From the NCBI RefSeq assembly GCF_010183535.1, contig NC_071333.1, positions 18,350,587 to 18,414,586 on the forward strand: DNA of 64,000 nucleotides, read 5' to 3'. Under the pieces are notes generated by a model that saw nothing but the letters and a program-made list of their open reading frames with translations, was not told the origin of the DNA and made no database searches. The position numbers and the translations under genes are program-made. The stretch's first letter is position 1, and each line of letters begins with the position of its first letter. This document shows positions 23,789 to 36,125 of this stretch, piece after piece. This stretch comes from Caenorhabditis remanei (lineage: Eukaryota > Nematoda > Chromadorea > Rhabditida > Rhabditidae).

Positions 23789-24079
23789 GTCCAAAAAGGT
23801 TTTGGGTGAACGAACGGAGTTGTGTTAGACCTAATTTGGACATTCCGACACGATCAACACCAAAGACAAGAGATATCTGAAGATATTGAGAATTTGACAC
23901 CGAATATGCCCCAACAATCAACTCTGGTCTATGCAGCTTGTGGATTTTGTGCAGTTGTTGCTATTACTATGCTTGCAAAAAGTATAATTTCACGAAAATA
24001 TTGAAATCGACGGAGAGATTAACTGGAATCGAGTACTTTACTTTTCGGTGACGACGATAACGATCGAGATGAGTTATAA
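23789..24079 (+). pseudogene. Decayed copy of trehalase last exon
   Basis: Colinear with trehalase exon 11 (22001-22291) from the first base after the acceptor to the stop, the same length of 291 nt. The frame is kept but three in-frame stops have arisen: the Trp of FGWTNG is TGA, a second TGA follows SRKY, and a TAA replaces an Asp codon in the acidic tail. None of the earlier trehalase exons is present, so it cannot encode an enzyme. Confidence 0.88.
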
Positions 24080-24115
24080 AGGTTTTAATTGGTATAAAGG
24101 TTTTAATTGGTCAAC

Positions 24116-24176
24116 AGTAGCAAAGAAGTTGGAGAGCCAGAAAACACTATACAGTACACCAGGTTTCATGGTGATA
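24116..24176 (-). pseudogene. Decayed copy of ephrin first exon
   Basis: The minus strand keeps the ACC-ATG context and MKPGVLYS of the ephrin start, then diverges after the signal peptide. It lies directly behind the trehalase exon copy, whereas in the parent locus the whole ephrin body stands between them. The following ~370 bp (24,177-24,545) matches the sequence upstream of the real ephrin gene (23,382-23,770). Confidence 0.8.
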
Positions 24177-24650
24177 CCTGGAAGATATTAGAGAAAAAAT
24201 AATGAGAACGGGAGCTAAAAGAGAAAAATATCGTTGAGGAGCTCTCAATCAATGTCTCTCGGGAATGATCTATGCGAAAAAACGTAGAGTAGGCGGAGAC
24301 ACAGATATGCGATATTGATTACTGTACACCAGTAGAGAAAATCTCCGCCCACAAAAAAATGGTCTCAACAGTCGTTCTCCGAAGCGGAAGGGCACGGAGA
24401 GGCGCGGGCGTCAGGCGGAGAGAGCATGTGCGACTCGGAGACGCTGCAAATGAGTAATAGCTGAGTTGGTGTTCCATGAGACAAAATCACTTATTGTTCT
24501 ATGTTGAATATCTGTGGAAGGGGGAGGAGAGAAGTTTCCAAAAATGCTAAATCAATCGGGGACCGAGAAATAGAGAAATGCGTGTTTTTGCAAAAGTGAT
24601 AAAACAGGCATATATGGAAAATATTTATTACGTCGTTAAGGGTTTTTTTC

Positions 24651-26298
24651 TTAAATTACTCTTCTTGTAGTTTCTGATTGGATAAAAGTAACATTTGAAA
24701 CACTATGTTTTCTGAAAATGGCATTAAAAGTTCTACGATAAGGGAGCACATAATAAATAGTAAGAAGAGGGTCAAAAATAGTGTAAATGAATCCAAACGG
24801 GCTCACAGCGAATTCCGCAACCAAACTGTCAGAATGTGTGTACTGAGCATAAATGTAGTATGTGAAACTTGGAACGTAGCAGAAAAGCGGGAGAAGCGTT
24901 TGGAGAGTTAGCCCCTGAAAAAAGAAACGGTTTTCTGTGTGGGAGGATGAGCAGAAAAAGATTACAACCAACCTGAATCATGCTCTTAGTCTGCTCTATC
25001 TTCTCGGCGTGATATGATTTAGATGTTTTGTTCAGGATTTTCATTATCTTGCTGAAAGAGAAACAAAATAAAAGCGAAGGAGTTTCACAACACACCTTCG
25101 AAATAACAAAGCAATGAAAGGTGTTCCATAGATGCCGAGCATCATTAAAAGTGTTTGGATTGTAGCTATAACACTTTTTACTTCAGAAAAACCAAGGACG
25201 GTATAACTATCAATATCATATGTTGGATGCAATGCCATTAGCTCTGCGGCAACTTTTGATAAATCACTTGGAGAGAGCACTTCGAATATCTGAAAAAGTC
25301 GTGTCAAAATACAATACCGGCCGAAATTATATCACATTTTGCCTCATTCAGTTGTGATTGTCCAACTTTGAGAATGTAACAAAGTAAAACTAATTGTCCC
25401 ACAAAATAACTTTTGAAGGAATCGAACAAACCAAGAGTAGAATTTAATTTTTTAGTTGATAACTTTTTGTGCTCCCTAGCAAGTTACATTACGACAAAGT
25501 AATTTTTTCCTCAAATCATCCCATTTTAGTGTAAAATAGTGCGATTTTTGTGCTGTCCATTTGAAATGACCATAACTCTCTGAGGAGAGTCCGTACAGAA
25601 AAGTTATCAACTACAAAAATAGAGTTCTACTATTGTTCTGTTCGATTCCATAAAAAGTTGTTTTGTGGGACAGTTAGATTTGTTAGGACATACTCTCAAA
25701 GTTGGATATTTGCGATTAAAAAAGGCAGAAATGATATATTTTTGGCCGGTACTGAAGGTTTGGCTAGTAACTCACCAGAAATACAAGTGGGATACCGTAA
25801 CTGATAACTAGTTGTTTGTAATGACGATTTCTGGTGAAGCTATTGGTTGTTAACATCTCATAGCGATAGTAAAACGCAATGATTAATGATGTGGCACATG
25901 CAATCAAAGAGGTTTCAAGAATTTGGAATATGACTTTACAAGGAATCGTTCCAAAGTATTTGCATGGTCCATAGCAGAGTAATGCCATGGTGTCAGAACT
26001 AGGAACCGCCCTACAAAAAACATCTTAACACAAATTTTATGAACATTTATACAAACCTGCACTGCAAAAAATACGCACTTATCGTTGATATGAATTGCAG
26101 AACCAAAGTATTGAATAAATAAATTTTCATATCCTTCAGCGATCTGACTCTGCATTTTATCATTAGAAACAGCAATAGGATCTGGGAAGTAATTGCAAGA
26201 AGAAAGTAGAGGTTATAGAATATAGTTAAGATCAACACCAACCGATTCTCCATGTCCGACATCATGTTTCTCGTGAATGATTGGAGTAGTTTGTTCAA
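24651..26298 (-). CDS. Seven-transmembrane chemoreceptor A, srd-like
   Basis: Predicted nematode G-protein-coupled chemoreceptor, probably in sensory neuron cilia. Five exons (minus): 26298-26057, 26010-25776, 25289-25096, 25051-24973, 24914-24651; 1,014 nt, 337 residues. Hydrophobic segments are spread along the chain. Motifs include SLKDMKIYLFNT after TM1, CYGPCKYFG in the loop before TM3, HPTYD in the long extracellular loop, and DPLLTIYYVLPYRR after TM7. The GPCKYFG plus FxxPYRR pattern is what I associate with the Srd family; a related class is possible. Intron positions and phases match receptor B except that B splits the fourth-exon region a few codons differently, so the two are tandem paralogs. 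AATAAA (minus) lies at 24,624-24,629. Confidence 0.82.
25340..25755. repeat. Dispersed repeat in receptor A intron 2
   Basis: Shares strings such as GTTATCAACTACAAAA, TCCATAAAAAG, CTCTCAAAGTTGGA and TTTTTGGCCGGTACTG with 13,680-13,975 (GTTGACAACTACAAAA, TCCAATAAAAA, CTCAAAGTAGGA, TTTTTGGCTGGTACTG). The order is kept, so it is a dispersed repeat family at moderate identity. Confidence 0.65.
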
Positions 26299-26704
26299 AA
26301 ACTAATAACGGGGTATGGTAGGTGGCTCACGAGATACTGGGCGGAGGAGTGGGAGGGAAGGAGGGACGGAGTGTGTAGTGTGTTCCAGTTGAGTGAATTT
26401 TGACGTCGATATCAATGGAATCACTATGCAGAAGAGATATGTATAGTTGTCTGATAGTAAAAGCTACAAACTATTATACTTGGAACTTTTTTGACAACAG
26501 AGGTAGACGAGAATTCCACAATAACAAAAACGTTCACCTGTTAGAACAGACTCATTCAATTTTCATGGAACTTTTCTAAGTTCCGGTGAATAAGCAATAT
26601 TTGCTGAGTAATATAATCTACCTGAAAAACACAGAATAGAGAAAAGCATTTCATTGAAAAATATATTAAAAAATAAAATTGCATTAAAATATTATTTTTG
26701 TTCG

Positions 26705-27945
26705 TTACAATTTCGTCGAGGCAGTGTTTCTTCGTTGAAAATTTGCATTCGTCGGGAAAGTTGTGATTTCGGTTCCTTCTTCGGATATTGATGGCAGGTA
26801 TTTGAAGACTCTTTTGCAGAGAGCACGACGGTACGGTAGCACAAAGTAGAATGTGAGCAGTGGATTGATGAACGCCGTGAAGGATCCGAATATGTTGAGA
26901 AGATATTCAAAGTAGAGGTTGGATTCGCCTGGAAAATATTTGAGGTTTGAAAATGAGTTTTACGTCTTTTTTAAATTAAGTTACCTGAAATTTGCGAGTA
27001 AAGGAAATACGAGTATGGTGGGATGTACACGCAGAATGGTATTAAGGTTTGTATGAGTAGGCCCTGCAATTAATTAATTATGTTATTTATATTGTAGTCC
27101 TTCCTATGCTCCTCACATTAATTAGTTGCTTGCAATAAGCGACGGGTATCCGTTGAACCGTATTTGTAGATATGATGTTGTTGATTTTTCTGAAAAATGA
27201 TTTTTTGAAAAAAAAAACGTAGTCTCCGTCATATTTGTTTACTTCCAATTAAAAGAATGATGTTAGTGACATTTCGAAAGTTGAAAGTCCAGTGTTTTAC
27301 ATATAATTAAAATTGTCATTTTATAAAAAATCTAATCTTGGTAATAGCAGAGTACGATTTGTACTGATGTTATGTTTTTTTTTGGATACTGAACGCAGTT
27401 GGAATTTGAAAAAGTGGATTGATGAAAAACTACAATAAACAAAAAATAATAATAAATCTTACCGGCGATAATAGAAAGCTATCAATGGAGCAACGTAAAC
27501 CCCCAATGAAATCAGCAATTGAGCAATAATTGCTCCGACTCCTTTCGAATCCGAAAACCCAATCAACGCGTTAGTCGTGTAATCATAATCCGGGTGCATT
27601 TCTCTTGTTTCTGCTTCAACAATTGCATAATCAGAGTCAGTCAAGAGTTGAAAGATCTGCAAGTGCATGACAAGATTATTCATGAACCTATTTTAGAAAC
27701 GTGTACTCACCATCATAGTAGTGGGGAAAGTTAAGAAAATGATAAAGATTTTGGCATGGTTATTAGTGTTCGTCTGGTGTAGTTTTAAAAGACGATACCG
27801 GTAGTAGAAGGATAAGAGGATGGAAAAACTGGCGGCGACCACGGAACATTGTACAACGGCGAAAGTGACAAAACAAGTGTTTTGTCCGAAGTACTTGCAT
27901 GGTCCGTAGCAGAATACGGCAAGTGTTGACTTGTTGGCGACGGGT
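26705..27945 (-). CDS. Chemoreceptor B, srd-like, exons 2-6
   Basis: Second srd-like receptor. Exons 27945-27711, 27656-27463, 27189-27117, 27063-26985 and 26928-26705 join to exon 1 at 52388-52183 to give 1,011 nt and 336 residues. Exon 2 begins in phase 2 and cannot start a protein; the only matching first exon lies beyond the retroelement. Motifs CYGPCKYFG, HPDYDY and NPLLTFYFVLPYRR parallel receptor A. Exon 2 and exon 3 have exactly the same lengths (235 and 194 nt) as in A. The coding exons are undamaged, so the gene is open if the 24.2-kb intron 1 can be spliced. Expression may nevertheless be lost because of the insertion. Confidence 0.85.
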
Positions 27946-28076
27946 CTAAAAAATGTTTCTCTGATTATATACAGAACCGTTCAAAAAGTTATCAACGTTG
28001 GATGTTAACAGTGGAGAATGACTAAGTTAGATAGTGTATTTCGCTTTTACATATTTGTCCGATGCACTTAACTTTG

Positions 28077-28142
28077 TATGGGTTGAACAGTGCAAAAACA
28101 GCACATCATTTTTGTAGTTGACCATTTTTTTATAGGAACACT
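28077..28142. repeat. Left part of a foldback repeat split by the retroelement
   Basis: ATGGGTTGAACAGTGCAAAA...TTTTTGTAGTTGACC...GGAACACT is the reverse complement, with mismatches, of 51,590-51,665 on the far side of the retroelement. The missing inner end of this arm (ATCTTGAAAGTTAC) lies at 51,487-51,500, directly after the right target duplication. Confidence 0.85.
28138..28142. other. Target-site duplication, left (ACACT)
   Basis: ACACT precedes the 5' LTR and recurs at 51,482-51,486 after the 3' LTR. Five bases fits LTR retroelement integration. Confidence 0.85.
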
Positions 28143-28885
28143 TGTTGACAGTCTCCTGGTCCCCGAATCAGGGTCCTGTCCCACTCCAAACTAAAATGTA
28201 ATAATTGTTCTCTAAATTATTCTAATTTAGTTTACATTTATTTCATATTTTACTTTCTGTTATTTTCTCCCTTTTTCCCTGTTTCTTTAACTCCATTGGA
28301 AGCGGAAGTAATTCCCTTTCAATTCAAATCACCGCCATACTCGTTGTCTGCGTCTCCACTATCAAAGGCGCACGCTATTAACAACATCACTGGTCTCGCC
28401 GCGCCGACACACAGGAAACGAGTGCAACCGTAGCTGACCGACAACAACGACTTGGCCTAATCATAATTTATTCAGTCTAACTTTTTAGCTAATCTTTAGA
28501 TTCTTTTGTTGAGATTTTCCCCCGTTTTATTGTAGATTTGTTGGAGAAGTTGTAGTCGAGCACTCGGCGAATCCCTCGGTTCTTCTCCTTTTAGGAGAAT
28601 CACCGCGGGTATTCTTCTAGTCCTCTACGAACCTTTTCCCCTTTAACCCTATTTTCTGTAAAGGAGATAACCGGTATAGGTTTTTAATGCAGTCCCTCGT
28701 TGGACATGCTTTTTATCCTAATAAACCTGTTATCTATAAACACGCGTTATTCCTTACAAATGGGCGCCTTCTAATACCTCTGAACCACCTAAAAAGAAGG
28801 TATAATTGCGAGAACATGTACATCTCACTCGGCTCTTACCGGCGGCCTTCTGTCCCCCTCTCGAGAGATAGAAGAGATGGCCACA
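28143..28885 (+). repeat. 5' LTR
   Basis: Starts TGTTGACAGTCTCC and ends GATGGCCACA. It contains AATAAA at 28,720-28,725, two CCCTCG hexamers and a TTTTCCCC-rich centre. No differences from the 3' LTR were found on reading. Confidence 0.95.
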
Positions 28886-28904
28886 TTTGGTGCATCTGAC
28901 CAGG
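28886..28904 (+). other. Candidate primer-binding site
   Basis: TTTGGTGCATCTGACC follows the LTR directly. TGGTGCATC would pair with a tRNA ending GATGCACCA, which fits tRNA-Gly(GCC) for nine bases; beyond that the match to the Gly tRNA I remember fails, so the true primer is unsettled. Confidence 0.6.
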
Positions 28905-29678
28905 TTTACTGGCTTCCGGAGGAAATTTCGATGAAAATCGATTTTTCCGTCGGCCCAGCGAATCAGTCGGTTTCGCTCACAATTTGCCCAAAAATCGATT
29001 TTTTCGATTGAATTTGTTCGATTATCACGTGTTTCTCCTTGAGAATTTAGTGTTTTAGGCGAAATTTTATTTCGCAAGTCTCAAATTCGGGTATTTCTCA
29101 ACGAATTATCGCGGAAATTATGCTTTATTTTTTAAATTTCGCGCGCCTTTGGCGTCGTCCTTTAAAATTTATAGCAAGCGCGCTCTAGTGAGACGCGGGG
29201 TTTAGGCCTCGTTTTCATTAATTTGCGAATTTCCTCGCGATTTCTCGTCACTTTTTTTGGGTTTTCCGTCGGTTTTTCGCGATTTTTTCGCGATAAAGCG
29301 ACCGAATACCCCGAAAATAGTGCCAGAGTCTTTGAAAACCCCGATTTATCGGCGTTTTCGCGAGGAATTCGGCAGAAATTCCCGAGAAATCGGCGCTGGC
29401 CTAAATTATTTCCTTTTCTTCGGAAAAGTTGAGATTTTTTGGCCCAGAGCTGCATTGCTCGCACAGTTTCTGCCACCTCGGCTCGCATTCTCCACTTCTC
29501 GTCGTCATTTTGGCTCCCTCGTGCACATTTCGTCGATTTTCGCTGGAATTTGGACTCGATTCGCCCGGAGACCCCTCGGATCGACCGTTTGCGCGATGTT
29601 GTCGGGCGTCGCAGCTCGTTAGCTGTCTTCAGGTACCCGTTTCCACCGGTTTTCGCTAGATTTAGCCTTCGCTCGGCA

Positions 29679-29706
29679 TTTCGAAATATTGCGAAATATT
29701 TCGAAA
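29679..29706 (+). other. GCGA-loop hairpin 1
   Basis: Arm TTTCGAAATATT, loop GCGA, arm AATATTTCGAAA: twelve perfect pairs capped by a GNRA-type loop. It is followed by ATCCCGAGAG, as is hairpin 3. Confidence 0.8.
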
Positions 29707-29820
29707 ATCCCGAGAGAAGCGAATCAAAGCGAAAACTAATCGGAAACACTCGGTGTCCTGTTGTATGGCTATCACGTGTCGCGTTCGCTTCGGGAGCAGT
29801 CCGTTCTGGTCTAATTTCCC

Positions 29821-29842
29821 TCGATTTTCGCGAGAAAATCGA
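29821..29842 (+). other. GCGA-loop hairpin 2
   Basis: Arm TCGATTTTC, loop GCGA, arm GAAAATCGA: nine perfect pairs with the same tetraloop as the hairpins on either side. Confidence 0.75.
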
Positions 29843-29956
29843 TCGGAAAGTCCGAGGAAGGCTCCGAATGGGATTCTATTGCTATTTTTGCTGTGGTTTT
29901 CAAGGATTGGATGCAATTTCCCTCGATTCTCCGCCGGATTCCGACGTCGCTCGCGA

Positions 29957-29984
29957 TTTCGAAATGTTGCGAAACATTTCGAAA
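29957..29984 (+). other. GCGA-loop hairpin 3
   Basis: Arm TTTCGAAATGTT, loop GCGA, arm AACATTTCGAAA. Relative to hairpin 1 one A-T pair is replaced by G-C, a two-sided change that keeps pairing. It is followed by ATCCCGAGAG. Confidence 0.8.
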
Positions 29985-32900
29985 ATCCCGAGAGGCATGG
30001 AAATCGACTGGGATTGATGAAATCGCCTCGTGGACGGTCAAATACGATGTCGAGAAGAAGGAATACAGTCGAATTTCCTCGTTTTGACTCAAAATCCCCT
30101 CGTTTTTCGCTGAAAAAAATATTTTTTCGGCTTAATACGGGGTTATTGCGGTTGGTTTTGTTTTCGATGGCTCCCTAGTGAGCGGGGTGTGCTAGTTGCT
30201 CCGGTTCTTGCTGTGTTTTAACACGGAATTATCCGTTTGCGGAACAAAAGAGCTTCTGAGGCACGCCAATCACTCGGAGACTTCCGAATTCAAATGCCCA
30301 ATCTATCGGATATCTGTTGTTTGGATATTCGACGCCTCTTTGCGGATTCGATGTGTCGATTGGAGGAAATTTCGCAAGTTTATCGATTTTTCAATTCTTT
30401 TTGGATTCGCTCGGAATTTCGGGAAACCGAAAATCCTTGAGAGCTGCCGAAGAGACTGGAAGTCGATACAAGCTTGAGAAGGATCCTCATTTATTGACGC
30501 GAAGGATTCAAGACATTTTCTCAAGATTCGAGCTCTAGAGAACTCCGATAGTCACTTCGGTGATTAAAGGACGAGATTTCGAACCCTCGAGTTAAGAGAG
30601 AATGTAAATAAAAACTGGGGGTCCCTGGGTTTGTGTGTTGTGCGGATTGCGGTTATTCTTCTGCCGAATTGCTGAAACTGGCCTAGATCTTCGGATTTCG
30701 GACAGTTTTCAGTAGTTCTTGCCCTGTCGGGGGATCAGCAGCTATTGCTGCAGACGATCTCCCTCGTGGGACGGACGTCTCTCCGAATCGGCACAATGTG
30801 CGGATCCTCGGGTCGGCTGATGTTTTGATTGCGTGGTTCTGGAACAGCAGAAGTATTCTGATGTTTCGAGAGCTACGAGGTCGAGGCAGAGCAGGCGAGC
30901 CCCCTCGTGTGAAGCTAAGGCTGTTCTAGATCTTAGTTTTGAGACTTTAGGAGCTCGTTGAGAGCTGGCGTAAGCGGTGCCAGGCAAGAGACGGGGCGTA
31001 CCTCCAGAGTGGATGATCCTGCTCCTCGCCTCAAGTGCTCCACCACACTGCGTCGGCTGAGTTCGTGTAGCGTGTAGATGCGTCATTGTTCCCCCTAGCG
31101 AATACCTTCCACTTCGAGTGGTCATTTAAGTCGGCAAGGGAACTTCGACGTGTATACAAGCGCTATATGGGCTTCATGATCTAATGCGAGGGCATGTACA
31201 GTGCCCAAGTGTCGTCATCCCCTTGCTGTGATTGTGATTAGCGAGTAACGAAGAGTTTCATTAGACGGCAGACTAACTTCTTTCGCCTTATTGTTTCTAG
31301 GGAGTTTTGGGAGAATTCTGCGAAAGCGGAAGTCTTCTGGGACAAACTAGTAACGATTCGGCAGTCGTTTGAAAGAAGGGAAGCTGACGTGCTTTGCTAA
31401 GGACCAGCCGAAGGCTCAGGACTTCATAAGTCGTAGTAGATAGCGTAGCAGTACGTTCGGTTGAGTCTGTGATTGCTTACGTTCGAGATTGAGGAGGAAT
31501 TGGCGATAGTTCCGCTTCGAACTCGAATATAAAAGTGATCCTAGAAGAACCCGATGGTGATAACGCGAGCCTCGGTCGTCTGATCTCCCTCGATTTATTT
31601 CGAGTCTTTCGGATTCCCGTCACCTCGCCGACTTGCCTCGCTTGTTCTTTTAGTGATTCTTCTGAGTGGACCCTTCGCTTTCAGAATCCCTCGAAAGGAT
31701 TTGGTGGAATCAGTCGGTTGATTGCGTTCCCTTCAATCCGTAACGAGTATCCTGGTAAGGGTTCGGCTGATGCCTAAATTCGAAAACGCGTGATTTAGGT
31801 CACGTGGTTAGTAGAGTGGAAGCGATCGAGCAGTCGAAACCTTCTGTTACTCGAACGGAGAGATCGGAAACGAAATTGGGCGAAGGATTGCTCCAAATCT
31901 CCGGAGAAGGGAATCGCTACTATCGCAGAATACTGAGTAATTTCGCACTTGTCTTCTGCGATTAGATAGATCTCGTGGAGTCAATCTGCCACTCTTATCT
32001 GCTGTTCGACAGTCGCTCGCGGCTGATCAGGGGATACGAGCCGTGAGATTTCCTCCGCGGGGTACGTTTGGTGTCAGCTTCATCGGTTTACGATGACGAG
32101 CATGTTTCAGCTCGGAGCGAAGAGCTCGCCATACATTCGTATGGTTGAGATTTGAGCTTCGGGAAGATACTTGAGCGTATAAGTAAAAGTTGGAGAGCTG
32201 TATACTGAATGGGTGCCAGTTCGTTCTAGTCGGATCGAGCCATTCGAATTTCGTATCGACAGGGTGCCCTCATAGAGGGAGCTCCTCGATACATGCGTTT
32301 AGATTTTCGAATACCTCTATCCGATGACCTCGAAAACTGACCTATTTACCAGAAGACTTAGTTGAGAAGCTGAAGAATATTCGTATATCCTTTATATGAT
32401 CATTTGGATGCATCTTGGCGACCGACATATTCAGTAGCGTGAAAACGTGTGCTGAAACAGTCACCCCGGTTAATTCATGGTTTCTGGAACACTCCGGAGC
32501 GAGCAAACCGCAAGGTTTCCTCTCTTCGCGAGGATTCCGGGAGACCCAGGAATAGTCGGCTGTGTTGGTTTGTGAAGTTATCTTTCATGTACCAGTTTGA
32601 TGTAATATCTGAGGAGGATACTCCCTATGGAGCATCCTCTGGCCCCCCGGAGCGTAAGTAATTACGATCTGGTAAGGGTTTCTAGTGTCGAGTCTGATTC
32701 GTTCGGAGTTGTGTCATTGGGATCGAGTTATTTCGCGATCGGAAGAGATCCCTCGAATTTCTTGAGAGAGCCGCTTCGGATCGAGAAAGGACTCGAACCC
32801 TCTGGCCCCCCGGAGCATGAGTTCTTGAATTCATTGCTCCAGGAGGCAGTTGGTACAAACCGCCGACAGATTTGGTGCTATCAGATTATACAATCGGACT

Positions 32901-34310
32901 AGTAGATGAAGTACGGGTAACGGATTTCGGTTCGAAACCCTAGATAATTGATCAAATATAACATGGAACTCTGAGTATCTGTGAAGGATGTCAGCATTCG
33001 AGTTGTTCGTAGAGTGATACAGGTTTACGATCCTTTTCGAAGGGAAAGTATACAGGTTTCTCTCGAAGGACAGCGGGATTCTTGAAGCACGGTTTCTGTA
33101 TTGAAACTGAGCTTACCCTCGAGTATCTGGTGTATTCTGACCGGACTACGAGCTAGTTTTCTCGTCACGTCGCGTGGCTTTTGAACTCTTTATAGAGTCA
33201 ATAGTGATTGAGAATTCTCCCTCGAAATCTGAAGATTACTTGTAATCGTTGTCAAGAGTATTATCGATCCTGAATCCTACTCGAAAACGCTTGCATCTGG
33301 AATAGAGAAAGAGCATAAACTAGCGGTGTATCTGTTCGAGGTTTAGACAGATATGAGCGATTTGTCGGAGTTATGCTAAGAGGACAGTCGGCTGATCGAA
33401 GCTAAGATCTACTACGATTTCGTAGGAGTTCCCACTTCGGTCTAAATTCTGTGTGATTTATTCTACTCCACCCTCGGGTCGATCTAGATGAATCATTCGG
33501 AATACCGGCTGAAAACACCTATCATTCGCATCCACCGAGCGATCGGTCGAGCAGTCTGAGAAAGTGCGCTCCTCATGTGTAGATGAGTGTCGTCGATTCG
33601 TCAATGACTCGTAATCTACCATTACAGGTATTCACTTCCGTCATATATCTCGTATCTCTCAGTAACCATAAGTAGTCGTTTATGAGCTATGATTTTTCTC
33701 TGTCAGTCGAGTCTTCGTTTCGTTGTAGTATCTCGGTGAGGGGAATCTAGGTGTGTCTTGGAGTTTCGCCAGCGGATCGTTAGATTAACGGGCCGGCCGC
33801 CTGGCAAGCGGAGGGCCTTATTAGGCTAGCGATACCTCGCTACTCCAGGAGGCACAAGAAGTTCCACTCCGCGAGCTCTACTATAACTGATGAGTCTGAC
33901 AGTCGTTTAAGAGAAGATCTAGTTTCAGCTTATGGAAACACTAGACTAAGAACAGATCACATCGCGGAATCCGTTATGATTCCGAAGCCTCTTGGTTACG
34001 CTCTCATAGCAGCGATCTCGCTCGCTGTGAAGTTTGCGTTTAGCTTAGCTTTGAGATGGTTTAGCGTCGGGTTGCGCCGAAGTTATTCGTGAAGAGCTCT
34101 GAGTTGTGGCGTCTGAGAAGGTGACTCCTTCGACTGAGGCCGCTCTTTATCTCTCGACATCCCGAACCTTCGCGTATTGCATTTTCGCAAGGATTTCTTT
34201 GAGAATTCTAACTAATTTTACTCGTTTTGCCTCCGTGAAAGTTTTCTGACTTCGTCTATTCCGAGTCTAATTGATTCATTTTTGTGTTTCAATGAACCTC
34301 GCGATCGACC

Positions 34311-36087
34311 ATGTCAGATAATGGATCGAATCCGCCACCGGGCGCTGACGAACCCTCGGAGCCATCACAGTGTGCGATTTACCAGAATTCAAAAAAGAAA
34401 GTCTTCAGTCCCTCGGACTATAAACTGGCTATGATCTATACGGTTATGAAATACATCGTTGTCGTTGTAATGGGACCTTATAGCTATGTTTCAAATGATT
34501 CGTCGCTGTTTTAGGTCGCATTTCACCCAAGGATGAATTACGAAATCGTGTACAGCATAGTTCGTTACCTCAATGTCATCTCTGAGAAAAACCTTTTCGA
34601 CGTGAACCCTCTGAGAAGCCCAGCAATGGTGCAATTGATTGCTTTACTAACATATTCGTAAGTTTTTAATGCATTAGCTCGGTGGTCTAACTAGAAATTG
34701 TGTTTTTCACTCGAGGAAGTGTGATACGAGTTTGAATTTGCTTCTTTTTGAGAGTTCGAAAAAGACGCGCCTTTTTCGAACGCTTTACGAGCCAGCAGGC
34801 AGCTGACGCACTTCGCGTGTTACTTGCGCACTTCCGGTTTTAACATGAGCAAGCTCATTTATCGGTCGTGTCTCAGGTTCCTCGACTCAAATTTGTGCAA
34901 TTTCGCCCTCGTTCTAATATTCGTTGAGTTTTATTAACCAAAGCTTCCGATTGGACCGGTAGAATTGGTCAAATAATGATAAGATGATGGTAACACCCGT
35001 GATTTCTTTCCGTTACTATGAAAAAATTATTTTTCAGAAATAACGGCCGATGCTATTTAGCGTTTCGTCACCGCCGGAACGGATTCCCTCGGAAATTCGT
35101 TAAAAGAAGTCACAAATCGTTGATAAATTGTCAATTTTTGGAGTAGACGTTCCCTCGAATCGCTCCCTATGTGTTCATTGGTCCCGATTATGTTCTTCGG
35201 CATATTCCGTATCTCTGTTCTGTTCGCTTTACATAGGACAGCTTTTCGCGGTAATATTTATTTCAGAAATTTGCCAATTCGAAACTATCACCTCGAGAAA
35301 ATGGATAAGGTTGCTAACAATCAGGTCAGGAGTCGTCCCTCGAATTGCAGAAATATGGATTCTCGAGAGAGTAATTTTTTATTTTCTTCAGGGCGAGCGA
35401 TAATCTCTTTACTTTTCCAGACCCTCGTTTGTCTGTCCGACAGGACTCTGGTTGCATGAATACGACGACCGTCTGTATCCCTCGCTTTCGAGCCGAAGAG
35501 ATTCCGACCTCAAGTAGAATTGTAGACAGATACCTCGAAGAAAGACCGGTTAGCTAGAATAAGCTGATAATTTATTTAATGATGCCTCTAGTTTTCAGAT
35601 TCAACATTCCCCGCCGAGGATTGAGGTGGTATGTCGAGCATATGAATTCGTATCACACAATCGAGTGTGGTAAACGTGGATATTGATTGAAGTATTGAAG
35701 TCTCGAGAGCGTTCCAATCATGCCTACGAGTTGAATGGAGGATATTCCCTTCAGAAGACTCCGTATGACCTCGGGATTCGTACTCCTTGGAGTATGACCC
35801 CGATGGAGGAATGGGCGGCTTACCACGTGGCAATCTTTGATTTCCTCGAGGTTAGATGCCCACGCCCTCGTTACTCTACTTCAAGATTATCCTCGTTGAG
35901 ATTGATTCGTGAAAACGACTTGATCTGCGGATCCATACCCTCGATATATTCACAGCCGGACTCGCATGGTTATGGAGATATCTGTCATATCCGTCAAGTC
36001 GCTCAAAAAGCGATGCTGAAGTTTCATCATAAGCTACAGTCGAGATTCCTCGATTCTATCTTATCGCTCAAATGGAATCCTTCGTAA
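34311..36087 (+). CDS. Retroelement accessory gene A, multi-exon, unknown function
   Basis: Not recognised. Exon 1 34311-34442 (44 codons, starting MSDNGSNPPPGADEPSEPS) joins in phase to 34515-34657 (VAFHPRMNYEIVYSIVRYLN...). That exon ends in phase 2 at a GTAAGT donor. A TTTTTCAG acceptor at 35,037 opens a compatible third exon (SNNGRCYLAFRHRRNGF...). Internal exons between 35.1 and 35.7 kb are uncertain, with several TTTCAG acceptors at 35.28-35.60 kb. A terminal open frame at 35683-36087 contains TPWSMTPMEEWAAYHVAIFDFL and ends LSLKWNPS. AATAAA follows at 36,126-36,131. No zinc knuckle, enzyme motif or membrane segment was seen. Frame continuity across the first two introns supports a real gene; the overall product is tentative. 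Confidence 0.5.
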
Positions 36088-36125
36088 AGTTGAAATATTG
36101 GGGTTTCATTCATATTCTTTTTGTT

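Larger units (their letters stand above)
28905..34310 (+). other. Retroelement 5' leader, no gene recognised
   Basis: 5.4 kb rich in TTCG/CGAA strings with only short open frames, the longest 195 codons on either strand at 29.2-30.0 kb and probably incidental. It contains three perfect hairpins with GCGA loops (29,679-29,706; 29,821-29,842; 29,957-29,984), about a dozen CCCTCG hexamers and two CCCCCCGGAG strings (about 32,643 and 32,806). Confidence 0.7.

Noticed and set aside
27117..27945. Chemoreceptor B as a truncated pseudogene lacking its first exon
   Set aside because: A phase-matched, homologous first exon lies at 52,183-52,388 on the other side of the retroelement, and the summed frame is intact.
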